Origin: Algoriphagus yeomjeoni
GTDB lineage: Bacteria > Bacteroidota > Bacteroidia > Cytophagales > Cyclobacteriaceae
Direction of reading: 5' to 3'
Assembly: GCF_003259505.1 (NCBI RefSeq)
Contig: NZ_QLLK01000018.1
Coordinates: forward strand, 1 to 44,494
DNA length: 44,494 nucleotides
Shown here: positions 24,438 through 32,679 of the stretch, one piece after another
Layout of the letters: every line of letters starts with the position of its first letter
How positions within the stretch are numbered: the first letter of the stretch is position 1
Translations under genes and position numbers: made by a program
The notes under the pieces: model-generated
The model's database searches: none
What the model saw: the letters and a program-made list of their open reading frames with translations, nothing else
What the model was told of the DNA's origin: nothing

Positions 24438-24869
24438 TTAATAAGCATCGTTGATTTCTAACCAAAGACCATCAGGGTCCTGAATGTATATCTGGCGAAT
24501 GCCATCAACTCGAATGGTTACTTTGCCTTTTTCTCCAAGCCAGCTTTCAAAGGGGTAATTTGTGTTTTCTAGTGTTTTAATAAAAGCATCCATATCCTTC
24601 ATGCTGAAGCAGAGGTGGTTCACTTTAGAGATTTGAGTTGGGACATTTGCAGCTTCAATGATATGAAGAGCAGCTCCACTTCCTATATCATACCAAGCAT
24701 GGAGGCCATCTTTGAATGGCTCTTCGATTTCCTTCAAGCCTACTATTTTCTGATAAAACTCTTTGCTTTCCTCAAGGTTGCTGACATGGACAGCAATATG
24801 GTTGACTTTGATCTGGGCAAAGGTGCTCATGGTTATTGATAATAGTAAGATGGTGAATAAGATTTTCAT
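24438..24869 (-). CDS. secreted VOC / glyoxalase-like protein
   Basis: This 143-residue protein of the vicinal-oxygen-chelate fold (glyoxalase/dioxygenase superfamily) carries two beta-alpha-beta-beta-beta units. Probable metal ligands are H24 (VNHIAVHV), H69 or E72 (ALHIIE), H85 (KVNHLCF) and E138 (LWLEIND). It starts with a signal peptide (hydrophobic LFTILLLSITMSTFA before Q), which is unusual for glyoxalase-type enzymes and implies a periplasmic role. IQDPDGLWLEI is a strong family marker. It is preceded by the S41 gene terminator and so has its own promoter, which I could not identify. Substrate unknown. Confidence 0.87.
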   Translation of the reverse strand: MKILFTILLLSITMSTFAQIKVNHIAVHVSNLEESKEFYQKIVGLKEIEEPFKDGLHAWYDIGSGAALHIIEAANVPTQISKVNHLCFSMKDMDAFIKTLENTNYPFESWLGEKGKVTIRVDGIRQIYIQDPDGLWLEINDAY

Positions 24870-24943
24870 GGGGATGCGAGTATGGCGTGTTTTAATTCCT
24901 AATGTTAGGTGATTTGAAGTTGTTTTGAAAGTAATATAAGGTT

Positions 24944-24978
24944 AAAAAAAGAAAGCACCCGACTAGTCGGATGCTTTC
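24944..24978 (-). terminator. terminator of the S41 protease gene
   Basis: GAAAGCA pairs with TGCTTTC and continues, after one C-A mismatch, into the 12-base palindrome CCGACTAGTCGG. On the minus strand a run of seven T follows. Confidence 0.9.
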
Positions 24979-25001
24979 CACTATAAATCTAGGAATGAGG
25001 A

Positions 25002-26654
25002 TTACTCTTCCTCTTCTTCATGAAGATCAGTTGCCATAGCTATTTTCTCCGCCTCATCAAATAACTTGATCGCTTGAAGGTAAACTTCATTGATGTCATT
25101 CACCACTTTGTAGAATGCACTATCATCATAAATCTGTCTTCCAACATGTGCTTTCATGAGTATTCTGAGATAGTCTTTTGATTTATTGAAGTCAGCGGCA
25201 TCAAAGTCAACCTTATTCTTCTTGCCATATTCTACCAAATCATTCAGCATTGCGTCACTAACAGTAAAGTCAGAATAATACTGCTCTATAGTCATGTCTT
25301 CGAATTTAGACTTGTTTTCGTTTACGTAGTCAAGTGCAAATTCTCGTGCCGAATCAGAGTTGAAAAGCCTGCTTACATAAGCAGAATTCATTGTAGTATC
25401 CAACGGAACGAAATAGTCAGGCATAATGCCTCCGCCTCCATAGACCGTGCGTCCTTTTACCGTTTCATATTTCAAACTGTCATTGAACTTGATACTATCA
25501 GAAGAGAAAAATTCCCCATGCTTGTATCGATTCATAAAATCGCTTTCGTAAGCTTCGTAATCAGTTCCGTAAGGTTTCTGAATAGATCTTCCCGATGGAG
25601 TATAATATCTAGCGATAGTCAATCTTAGTTCAGCGCCATCAGACAAGTCTATCGGCATTTGTACTAAACCCTTTCCAAAAGATCTTCTACCTACAATCAA
25701 ACCTCGGTCATTATCCTGAATAGCTCCGGCAAGAATCTCTGAAGCTGATGCAGAACCTTCATTCACAAGTACGATGATTGGTCCTTCTTCGAATAAGCCT
25801 GGTTTGAATGCAAAAGCTTTTTGATTGTATTGGTCAACTTTTCCTTCTTGAGAAACGATCAAAGCTTTTCCTCCCAATAGTTCATCAGCCATATTAATCG
25901 CAGCTCCCATGTATCCGCCTGGGTTGCCTTGAAGATCAATGACTAATTTTTTCATGCCTTTTACTTTTAGGTCATAAACAGCTTCTTTGAACTCATCATA
26001 AGTAGTGGCGGCAAATCGGGTTACTTTTATATAGCCAATTTCATCATTGACCATGTAAGAAGCATTGATGCTGTATTGAGGGATCTTGTCACGAGTGATT
26101 CTGTACTCGATCAGCTCCTTCTGGTTTTTTCGCTTCATATCCACCACTACGACGGAACCCTTTGGTCCACGTAGTTTTTCAAAGACGTCTCTATTAGTAA
26201 CGCCGACACCAGCCATAGTTTCACCGTCTACTCTGATGATTTGATCGCCAGATTGAATACCTAGTGCTTCTGAAGGCCCGCCAGTCAATGGTGCTACTAC
26301 ATAAATTGTATCTCGTATGATTCCAAACTCTACTCCAATGCCATCAAATTCACCATCCAGTTGGGATTGCACGATTGAAGCGTCTTTTGCAGGGATGTAG
26401 GAAGTATGTGGATCCAAGTGTTCCAACATCTTATTGATGCCATAATCTATTAATTCATTGGAATTGACACTGTCTACATAGTCTCTGTTGACATATGTCA
26501 TTATCTCCTGAAGCTTATAAAGTGCAGCCCTTAGATCATTTTGATTTCCTTTTGGCTCAGCAAAAGTTGCCCCGATCCATATTCCAGCTGAGATGGCTAA
26601 TGCCAAAATTATGGGAAGTCTGATTTGGGATTTAGTGTTTTTTGTCTCGCTCAC
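25002..26654 (-). CDS. S41 family C-terminal processing peptidase (CtpA/Prc-like)
   Basis: This 550-residue envelope protease of the tail-specific/CtpA family has one N-terminal transmembrane segment (about 12-30), so it is anchored with its catalytic part in the periplasm. A PDZ domain (about 95-180, with GIGVEF and IQSGDQIIRVDGE) precedes the protease core. The Ser/Lys dyad is S303 in NEGSASASEI and K328 in RSFGKGLVQ, 25 residues apart as in E. coli Prc. VIDLQGNPGG (about 238-247) forms the oxyanion region. The C-terminal extension (about 420-550) is acidic and ends in a poly-glutamate tail. It is a single gene with its own terminator. Confidence 0.95.
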   Translation of the reverse strand: MSETKNTKSQIRLPIILALAISAGIWIGATFAEPKGNQNDLRAALYKLQEIMTYVNRDYVDSVNSNELIDYGINKMLEHLDPHTSYIPAKDASIVQSQLDGEFDGIGVEFGIIRDTIYVVAPLTGGPSEALGIQSGDQIIRVDGETMAGVGVTNRDVFEKLRGPKGSVVVVDMKRKNQKELIEYRITRDKIPQYSINASYMVNDEIGYIKVTRFAATTYDEFKEAVYDLKVKGMKKLVIDLQGNPGGYMGAAINMADELLGGKALIVSQEGKVDQYNQKAFAFKPGLFEEGPIIVLVNEGSASASEILAGAIQDNDRGLIVGRRSFGKGLVQMPIDLSDGAELRLTIARYYTPSGRSIQKPYGTDYEAYESDFMNRYKHGEFFSSDSIKFNDSLKYETVKGRTVYGGGGIMPDYFVPLDTTMNSAYVSRLFNSDSAREFALDYVNENKSKFEDMTIEQYYSDFTVSDAMLNDLVEYGKKNKVDFDAADFNKSKDYLRILMKAHVGRQIYDDSAFYKVVNDINEVYLQAIKLFDEAEKIAMATDLHEEEEE

Positions 26655-26811
26655 GGCTTTCTCTTTCAGTTGGTTATATTTCTTTATTGTTACTGTAAAT
26701 TACCCAATTTCCCCCTCATATCGAAGAGTCTTTTGATAAAGGTTACAAATGTTTATACGAGGGAAGTATATAATGGCTCAATTTATTCCCCTTTTTTCTG
26801 TTAAAAAAAAT

Positions 26812-26819
26812 TATTTTTG
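26812..26819 (+). promoter_or_regulatory. possible -7 box of the hemerythrin-like/ruvX/def operon
   Basis: TATTTTTG matches TAnnTTTG, but it lies only four bases before the ATG at 26824, so initiation here would give an almost leaderless mRNA. No clear TTTG is seen at -33. It may be a chance match inside a longer reading frame. Confidence 0.35.
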
Positions 26820-26823
26820 CACC

Positions 26824-27582
26824 ATGCGATCTGGAGATGATTTTGAAAAGGCACTCATAGGAGACTTAGTTTCTGAAAACTACGTCTTTGCTTCTGTGCT
26901 TCATTATTTCGGAATCAGTTTCTATCAATACCCTACCGAGTCCCTTGAGGTAGTCTGTAAAAAACATAAGGTGCATTCAAGTCAGTTAAGCTTAGAGTTG
27001 GAATCTTGGGCTCAGCGAAAGGAGCCGTCTACTGAAGAGTTGTATTTGAATCCAATTGAGGTCTTGGTGGCATATTTGAAAAAAAAGCACTATTACTTTG
27101 TACGTCAAGAACTGCCATTTCTTTCCAATATCATCTCTGGTATAGTCCCTGAGCCTCATTACGCTTCATTAATGGCGGATCTTAGGATTATGTTTCCGCT
27201 CTTTGTAGAGGATTTTATCCACCACATTCATGAGGAGGAAAGTAGACTCTTCAAGAGAATTGAATTACTTCAGGAGATTGAGGAAAACAGGTTCTCTTTG
27301 ACAGATGCAATTACCGTTTTGGAAAGGGACCCAATTCACATGCTCGCAGATCAGCATGAGATTCACGACGATGAGATGGAAGGGATCCGAAAGTTGACAG
27401 CTGATTATTCCTTAGCTCCAGACGCCCCACTCACGATGAAGGTGCTTTATCACGAGTTGCAGAACTTCGAACTGGAACTTAGAATCCATGCAAAAATAGA
27501 AGATGAACTTCTCTTTCCTAAAGCTGTGGAGCTGGAAAGGGAAGCACTGCGACAGTTCAGAAAACTAACCGGAAAAAACTGA
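26824..27582 (+). CDS. hemerythrin-like di-iron protein related to the RIC/ScdA group
   Basis: This 252-residue all-helical protein resembles repair-of-iron-centres (RIC, YtfE/ScdA) proteins. The N-terminal part (LIGDLVSENYVFASVLHYFGISF) is like the ScdA N-terminal domain, but the usual cysteine pair is replaced by FYQYP (33-37). The hemerythrin-like part has histidines at H89, H133, H134 and H136 with EEE (137-139), H178 and H181 with DDE, H210 and H222 with E226. I chose the ATG at 26824. In-frame ATGs at 26749 and 26773 would add an odd 17- to 25-residue extension. Its stop overlaps the ruvX start by one base (TGATG). A role in metal-centre repair or redox sensing is inferred. Confidence 0.72.
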   Translation: MRSGDDFEKALIGDLVSENYVFASVLHYFGISFYQYPTESLEVVCKKHKVHSSQLSLELESWAQRKEPSTEELYLNPIEVLVAYLKKKHYYFVRQELPFLSNIISGIVPEPHYASLMADLRIMFPLFVEDFIHHIHEEESRLFKRIELLQEIEENRFSLTDAITVLERDPIHMLADQHEIHDDEMEGIRKLTADYSLAPDAPLTMKVLYHELQNFELELRIHAKIEDELLFPKAVELEREALRQFRKLTGKN

Positions 27583-27995
27583 TGCCCAGAATAATCGCGA
27601 TTGATCTGGGAACCAAACGAACCGGTCTTGCCGTTACAGATACCTTAAAAATGTTGGCCAATCCATTGGATACCATCGAGACTTCCACGCTACTTGAGTA
27701 TCTGAAAAATTATTTTGGAAAAGAAGAGGTAGACACAATAGTTCTAGGTTTTCCGACTAGGTTGAATGGTCAGCATAATGAAATGACTCCCAAAGTGATT
27801 ACTATGAAGGATCGGCTTTCAAAGGCTTTTCCCGATAAAAAAATAGAACTCGTCGATGAGCGGTTCACTTCCAAGATGGCCATGCAAAGCATGATTTCCA
27901 TGGGAAGTAAAAAGAAAGACAGAAAAGAAAAGGCCGGAAACCTGGATAAGGTGAGTGCGGCAATTATTCTACAATCCTATTTAGAGAGACAATGA
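27582..27995 (+). CDS. ruvX: Holliday junction resolvase-like protein / pre-16S rRNA nuclease (YqgF)
   Basis: This 137-residue RNase H-fold nuclease is needed in many bacteria for maturing the 16S rRNA 5' end; an older assignment is Holliday junction resolution. The catalytic acidic residues are D8 in IAIDLGTKRTG, the E/D of VDERFTS and the C-terminal D of NLDKVSA. VLGFPTRLNGQ is also characteristic. It is the second gene of a four-gene operon in which every junction overlaps: one base with the gene before and four bases (ATGA) with def after. The length is normal. Confidence 0.95.
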   Translation: MPRIIAIDLGTKRTGLAVTDTLKMLANPLDTIETSTLLEYLKNYFGKEEVDTIVLGFPTRLNGQHNEMTPKVITMKDRLSKAFPDKKIELVDERFTSKMAMQSMISMGSKKKDRKEKAGNLDKVSAAIILQSYLERQ

Positions 27996-28546
27996 TTTAT
28001 CCAATAGTTGCTTACGGTAATCCAATTCTGAAGAAAGAAGCGGAGGAGATTACTGAAGGAACCGAGCTCGATGAGCTAATCAAAAGTATGTTTGCGACGA
28101 TGGACAATGCAAATGGCGTAGGCCTCGCAGCACCTCAAATAAATCAGGGGATCAGCCTATTTGTCATCGATAGTACTCTAATGCTAAACGAGGAAGATGA
28201 GGAAGTTGGGATTAGACGTGCGTTTATCAATCCTATAATCCTGGAGGAATATGGTGATGATTATACGTTTGAGGAGGGGTGTTTGAGTATACCGGAAATT
28301 CATGCAGAGATCACACGTCCAGAGACACTGACTATAGAGTATTACGATGAAAACTGGAACTTGAAAGAGGAGGAATTCTCAGGAATGACGGCTCGGGTGA
28401 TTCAGCATGAATTTGACCATTTAGAAGGAATCCTTTTTGTGGATTATTTGAAAGGTCTCAAAAAACGCCTCGTGAAGTCCAAACTCGTCGATGTGAGCAA
28501 GGGCAAAATCTCCACTGATTACCGCATGATCTATCCTCTGAAATGA
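27992..28546 (+). CDS. def: peptide deformylase
   Basis: This metallo-hydrolase of 184 residues removes the N-formyl group from nascent proteins at the ribosome exit. The three family motifs are intact: GVGLAAPQ (42-49), EGCLS with metal ligand C97, and H139-E140-x2-D-H143 (QHEFDHLEG) with the other two ligands and the catalytic glutamate. It starts inside the end of ruvX (ATGA overlap) and its own end overlaps the next gene, so all are translationally coupled. It is a normal-length type I-like enzyme. Confidence 0.97.
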   Translation: MIYPIVAYGNPILKKEAEEITEGTELDELIKSMFATMDNANGVGLAAPQINQGISLFVIDSTLMLNEEDEEVGIRRAFINPIILEEYGDDYTFEEGCLSIPEIHAEITRPETLTIEYYDENWNLKEEEFSGMTARVIQHEFDHLEGILFVDYLKGLKKRLVKSKLVDVSKGKISTDYRMIYPLK

Positions 28547-29340
28547 TCAAATCTCCCCAACTCAACATAGCACTGATTCAAACGAAACTTTACTGGAAAG
28601 ATAAAGTTGCGAACCTGGCAATGCTGGAAGAGAAGATTTGGCAAGTAGAAGAGGGGGTGGATTTGATTATCCTGCCGGAAATGTTCCCGACGGGATTTAG
28701 TATGGATGCGGCTGAGCTAGCTGAGCCTATGAACCTGACTGTTTGCAAGTGGATGCGTCAGTTGGCTGCGCAAAAGAATGCTACAATCACTGGAAGTGCG
28801 ATTATCCAAGTAGATGGTAAGTTTTACAATCGCTTACTCTGGGTAAGTCCTGACGGAATGATCCAGCATTACGACAAGCGCCACTTGTTCCGAATGGCAG
28901 ATGAAGATCAATCTTTTTCTGCTGGAGATAGATTACCGATTTTCGAGTTAAATGGATGGAAGATTTGCCCTCAGGTTTGTTATGATCTGAGATTTCCGAT
29001 CTGGTCTAGAAATAGAATGATCGATGGGGAGTTGGCATATGATCTCATTTTTTATGTAGCATCATGGCCGGCAGCGAGAGTTTCGGCCTGGGATGCGCTA
29101 TTGCCAGCAAGAGCTATCGAAAATTTATCCTATTCTATAGGAGTAAATCGAGTAGAAGCAGATGGAAATGGAATCGCATATAACGGACACTCTGCAGTCT
29201 ATGACTTCAAAGGGAATCAACTGGAGTTTCTTGGAGAAGGAGAGACAATCACTGCGTTTAATTTGGATGCAGAGGCTTTGGATTCTTATCGGGAGAAGTT
29301 TCCGGCATGGATGGATTCTGATAATTTTTCGATCAAATAA
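28543..29340 (+). CDS. carbon-nitrogen hydrolase, omega-amidase (YafV/Nit2)-like
   Basis: This 265-residue nitrilase-superfamily amidase has a complete catalytic triad: E46 (LPEMFPTGFS), K112 (HYDKRHLF) and C146 (QVCYDLRFPIWSRN). FPTGFS and DLRFPIWSRN are typical of the omega-amidase/YafV group, which hydrolyses alpha-ketoglutaramate and similar omega-amides; repair of deaminated glutathione is the related Nit1 role. It is the last gene of the overlapping ruvX-def operon (ATGA junction). No terminator hairpin is evident before the icd promoter region. Exact substrate is inferred. Confidence 0.9.
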   Translation: MIKSPQLNIALIQTKLYWKDKVANLAMLEEKIWQVEEGVDLIILPEMFPTGFSMDAAELAEPMNLTVCKWMRQLAAQKNATITGSAIIQVDGKFYNRLLWVSPDGMIQHYDKRHLFRMADEDQSFSAGDRLPIFELNGWKICPQVCYDLRFPIWSRNRMIDGELAYDLIFYVASWPAARVSAWDALLPARAIENLSYSIGVNRVEADGNGIAYNGHSAVYDFKGNQLEFLGEGETITAFNLDAEALDSYREKFPAWMDSDNFSIK

Positions 29341-29378
29341 TCCTTATTTCAGACAACCAGTACTTTATGTAAGTGGAA

Positions 29379-29408
29379 TTTGAAACAAGGATATTTTCCG
29401 TATTTTAG
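29379..29408 (+). promoter_or_regulatory. candidate promoter of the isocitrate dehydrogenase gene
   Basis: TTTG (29379-29382) and TATTTTAG (29401-29408, one mismatch to TAnnTTTG) have 18 bases between them. The start near 29415 leaves a leader of about 118 bases containing a small AGGTCAATT/AAGGTTCAGG region without a clear hairpin. Confidence 0.5.
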
Positions 29409-29532
29409 CCCCAATATTTTAAAACCCTGTATCCTCTTTTTTCCAATCCAACAACCGTTTGAAATGGAGCTGACCTGACGAAGGTCAATTGAAGGTTCAG
29501 GGGATAACCTGTCTTTTTGAATTCCTAAAACC

Positions 29533-31764
29533 ATGAGTAACCAAACTCCAAAAATCCTGTATACGCTGACAGATGAAGCTCCGGCTTTGGCCACGTATTC
29601 CCTATTACCAATTGTAGAAGCATTCACTAAATCCGCAGGTGTGTCCGTGGAAACGCGTGATATTTCCCTTTCCGGTAGAATTATTTCCAACTTCTCGGAG
29701 TTTTTGACTTCTGAGCAACAGCTGCCAGACACCTTGGCTGAGCTAGGTGATATCGCGAAAACACCAGAAGCTAACATAGTAAAGCTTCCAAATATATCAG
29801 CTTCCGTACCACAGTTGAAGGCTGCCATTAAAGAACTTCAAGCTCAAGGATATGCACTTCCGGAGTATCCAGAGGAACCTAAAACTGAAGCCGAAAAGAC
29901 CATCAAAGGCAAATACGATAAAATCAAAGGTTCTGCTGTGAACCCGGTTCTCCGTGAAGGTAACTCCGACCGAAGAGCTCCACAGGCAGTAAAAGCTTAT
30001 GCGAGAAAGCATCCGCACTCCATGGGCAAATGGTCTGCAGATTCCAAATCACATGTGGATAGCATGACGGAAGGTGATTTTTACGGAAGTGAAAAGTCGC
30101 ACACCATGGCTGATGCAGCAGTGGTTTCCATTGAACTACATGGCGCAGATGGTAAAAAAGAGATTCTTAAATCTGGATTGAAAATTCAGGCTGGGGAAGT
30201 GATCGATGCTTCTACGATGAGCATTTCGGCTTTGACTGCATTTCTTAGAAAAGCAAAAGCTGAAGCAAAGGCCCAAGGTGTGCTTTTCTCCATCCACATG
30301 AAGGCTACAATGATGAAGGTATCAGATCCTATCATTTTCGGGCATGCTGTGAAAGTATTTTTCGCTCCGGTGTTTGCAAAGCACGCTGCTACGCTGGAAG
30401 AAGCTGGTGTGGATGTGAATAATGGATTTGGCGATTTGCTAGGAAGTATTGAAAAACTTCCTGCAGATAAAAAAGCTGAAATCTTAGCGGATATTGATGC
30501 CTGTTATGCTGCTAGTCCAGATTTGGCTATGGTTAATTCGGATAAAGGAATTACCAATCTACACGTACCTAGTGATGTGATTATCGATGCTTCTATGCCA
30601 GCGATGATTAGAACTTCCGGTCAGATGTGGAACAAAGCGGGCAAGCTTCAGGATACCAAGGCGATCATTCCAGACAGATCTTATGCTGGTGTTTACGAGG
30701 CCACGATCAATTTCTGCAAAGCTCACGGAGCATTTGATCCTTCTACTATGGGATCAGTTCCTAACGTAGGATTGATGGCTCAAAAAGCTGAGGAATATGG
30801 TTCGCATGATAAAACTTTTGAGATTCCTTATGCAGGTACGGTGAAAGTATTGGATCAAAACAATCACGAGATTTTCTCCCATGATGTAGAAGCAGGAGAT
30901 ATCTGGAGAATGTGCCAGACGAAAGATGCTCCGATTCAGGATTGGGTGAAACTAGCTGTGACCAGAGCAAGACTTTCTGACACTCCTGCCATCTTCTGGT
31001 TGGATCCGAATAGAGCGCATGATGCGCAATTGATCAAAAAAGTAAACAAATACTTACTTGATCACGATCAAACAGGTCTTGAAATCTCGATTCTTTCGCC
31101 AGTAGAGGCAACGAATTTCTCTTTGGCTAGAATCAAAGAGGGTTTGGATACCATCTCTGTCACCGGAAATGTATTGAGAGATTATTTGACAGATTTGTTT
31201 CCGATTTTGGAATTAGGAACCTCTGCGAAAATGCTTTCTATCGTTCCGTTGATGAATGGTGGAGGCTTATTCGAAACCGGTGCTGGCGGATCTGCACCTA
31301 AGCATGTGGAGCAATTTGTAGAAGAAGGCCACTTACGTTGGGATTCCTTGGGTGAATTTCTTGCCTTGGCAGTTTCATTGGAGCATTTGGGACAAACCTT
31401 CCATAATGACAAAGCTTTGCTTTTGGCAGAAACTCTTGATCAAGCGACAGGCAAATGGTTGGAAAATGATAAGTCTCCAGCAAGAGTTGTGGGCAAATTG
31501 GATAATAGAGGAAGCCACTTCTACATTGCGCTTTACTGGGCTGAAGCCCTTGCTGCGCAAAGCAAAGATGCAGAATTGAAGGCTAAATTCACTCCATTGG
31601 CTCAAGCTTTGGAAGTGAAGGAAGCTGACATTGTGAATGAATTGAATGGTTCACAAGGAACGCCTGTAAATATCGGTGGTTATTTCAGACCAGATGCAGC
31701 TTTAGCATCTCAAGCGATGAGACCAAGTGCTACGCTGAATGAAATTTTGACGACTTTAGTTTAA
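29533..31764 (+). CDS. icd: monomeric NADP-dependent isocitrate dehydrogenase
   Basis: This 743-residue enzyme converts isocitrate to 2-oxoglutarate and CO2 with NADP in the TCA cycle. The length and sequence fit the monomeric (IDH-II) type, not the 400-residue dimeric type. Family landmarks include the N-terminal ILYTLTDEAPALATYSLLP, the substrate-site stretch NPVLREGNSDRRAP, HPHSMGKWS, and DASMPAMIRTSGQMW. LDNRGSHFYIALYWAEALA is near the end. It is monocistronic, with a promoter-like element upstream and a strong terminator 20 bases downstream. The ATG gives the standard N-terminus. Confidence 0.97.
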   Translation: MSNQTPKILYTLTDEAPALATYSLLPIVEAFTKSAGVSVETRDISLSGRIISNFSEFLTSEQQLPDTLAELGDIAKTPEANIVKLPNISASVPQLKAAIKELQAQGYALPEYPEEPKTEAEKTIKGKYDKIKGSAVNPVLREGNSDRRAPQAVKAYARKHPHSMGKWSADSKSHVDSMTEGDFYGSEKSHTMADAAVVSIELHGADGKKEILKSGLKIQAGEVIDASTMSISALTAFLRKAKAEAKAQGVLFSIHMKATMMKVSDPIIFGHAVKVFFAPVFAKHAATLEEAGVDVNNGFGDLLGSIEKLPADKKAEILADIDACYAASPDLAMVNSDKGITNLHVPSDVIIDASMPAMIRTSGQMWNKAGKLQDTKAIIPDRSYAGVYEATINFCKAHGAFDPSTMGSVPNVGLMAQKAEEYGSHDKTFEIPYAGTVKVLDQNNHEIFSHDVEAGDIWRMCQTKDAPIQDWVKLAVTRARLSDTPAIFWLDPNRAHDAQLIKKVNKYLLDHDQTGLEISILSPVEATNFSLARIKEGLDTISVTGNVLRDYLTDLFPILELGTSAKMLSIVPLMNGGGLFETGAGGSAPKHVEQFVEEGHLRWDSLGEFLALAVSLEHLGQTFHNDKALLLAETLDQATGKWLENDKSPARVVGKLDNRGSHFYIALYWAEALAAQSKDAELKAKFTPLAQALEVKEADIVNELNGSQGTPVNIGGYFRPDAALASQAMRPSATLNEILTTLV

Positions 31765-31783
31765 GAGAAACTTGAAAATATGG

Positions 31784-31817
31784 AAAGCCATCTGAGAAAT
31801 CGGATGGCTTTTTTTTG
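31784..31817 (+). terminator. terminator of icd
   Basis: AAAGCCATC...GA pairs with TC...GATGGCTTT, with one T-G pair, around a GAAA-type loop. A run of eight T follows. Confidence 0.92.
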
Positions 31818-31868
31818 GTTTATAACTACTATCTATTCACTCTCTTCTACATCACTTAATCGCAAAAA

Positions 31869-31891
31869 CATGACAGTAGTGCATTGTCATG
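31869..31891. promoter_or_regulatory. inverted repeat upstream of the LytTR regulator
   Basis: CATGACA (31869-31875) and TGTCATG (31885-31891) form a perfect 7-bp inverted repeat with a nine-base spacer. It ends 41 bases before the regulator start. The arm centres are 16 bases apart, about one and a half helical turns. It may be an operator; LytTR domains themselves usually bind direct repeats, so the binding protein is open. Confidence 0.45.
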
Positions 31892-31932
31892 AAACTATTT
31901 AGTAATATTTTCAAGCTTAACTTTTTAAAGCC

Positions 31933-32679
31933 ATGTCAAAACCCATGATCAAAACAATTCTTGTTGACGATGAGAAGCATGCACTGGAAACGCTCAAAAT
32001 GCTTCTAGAGCTACATTTTCCAAATAAGTTTGACTTCATAGCTCTGTGTAATTCGGTAGATCAGGCAGTGTCGGCTATTCAGCAAAATGATCCGGATTTG
32101 GTTTTTTTGGATATACAGATGCCCCAGAAAAGTGGCTTCACTCTTCTTGAAATTTTTCCTCACCGGGATTTTGAAGTGGTGTTCACTACAGCGCATAAGG
32201 ATCACGCGATTCCTGCTTTTAAACATGCAGCTTTTGATTACTTATTAAAGCCAATAGATTCCGTTGAATTGCAAAAGACCATAGTGCGATTTGAAGAGAA
32301 AAGAAAGCCGAATGCGATTGAGGAAACATTGGTGAGTATCAAAAATCAAATCAATTCTCACAACATTATTGATCTAAATACGCAGGACACCATAGAATAT
32401 GTGAATTTAAACGATATTCTCTACCTCAAAGCGGATGGGAATTATACAGAATTTCACTTGGAAGGCGGGAGGAAATTGTTGATTTCAAAGCCAATAGGGC
32501 ATTTCACCAAGCGTTTTGAAGAAAGCAATCTCTTTGTTCGGCTACATCATTCTTTTTTGGCTAATTCTACCAAATTCCTATGCTATGACAAAAAAGAAGG
32601 TTTTATGATTTTAAGAAATGGCGACAAAATATCTGTTTCAGTCCGAAAGAGCTCTACTTTAACTAATGGGTTTTATTAA
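31933..32679 (+). CDS. LytTR family response regulator
   Basis: This 248-residue two-component regulator has a receiver domain (about 6-120) with acidic pocket D12/D13, phospho-acceptor D60 in VFLDIQMP, T85/T86 and K106 in LLKP. A LytTR DNA-binding domain (about 140-245) shows DILYLKADGNYTEFHLEGG and FVRLHHSFLANSTKF, the usual beta-strand pattern. It precedes and overlaps the histidine kinase gene by 14 bases, so the two are made together as a pair. An inverted repeat lies just upstream. Target genes are unknown. Confidence 0.94.
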   Translation: MSKPMIKTILVDDEKHALETLKMLLELHFPNKFDFIALCNSVDQAVSAIQQNDPDLVFLDIQMPQKSGFTLLEIFPHRDFEVVFTTAHKDHAIPAFKHAAFDYLLKPIDSVELQKTIVRFEEKRKPNAIEETLVSIKNQINSHNIIDLNTQDTIEYVNLNDILYLKADGNYTEFHLEGGRKLLISKPIGHFTKRFEESNLFVRLHHSFLANSTKFLCYDKKEGFMILRNGDKISVSVRKSSTLTNGFY

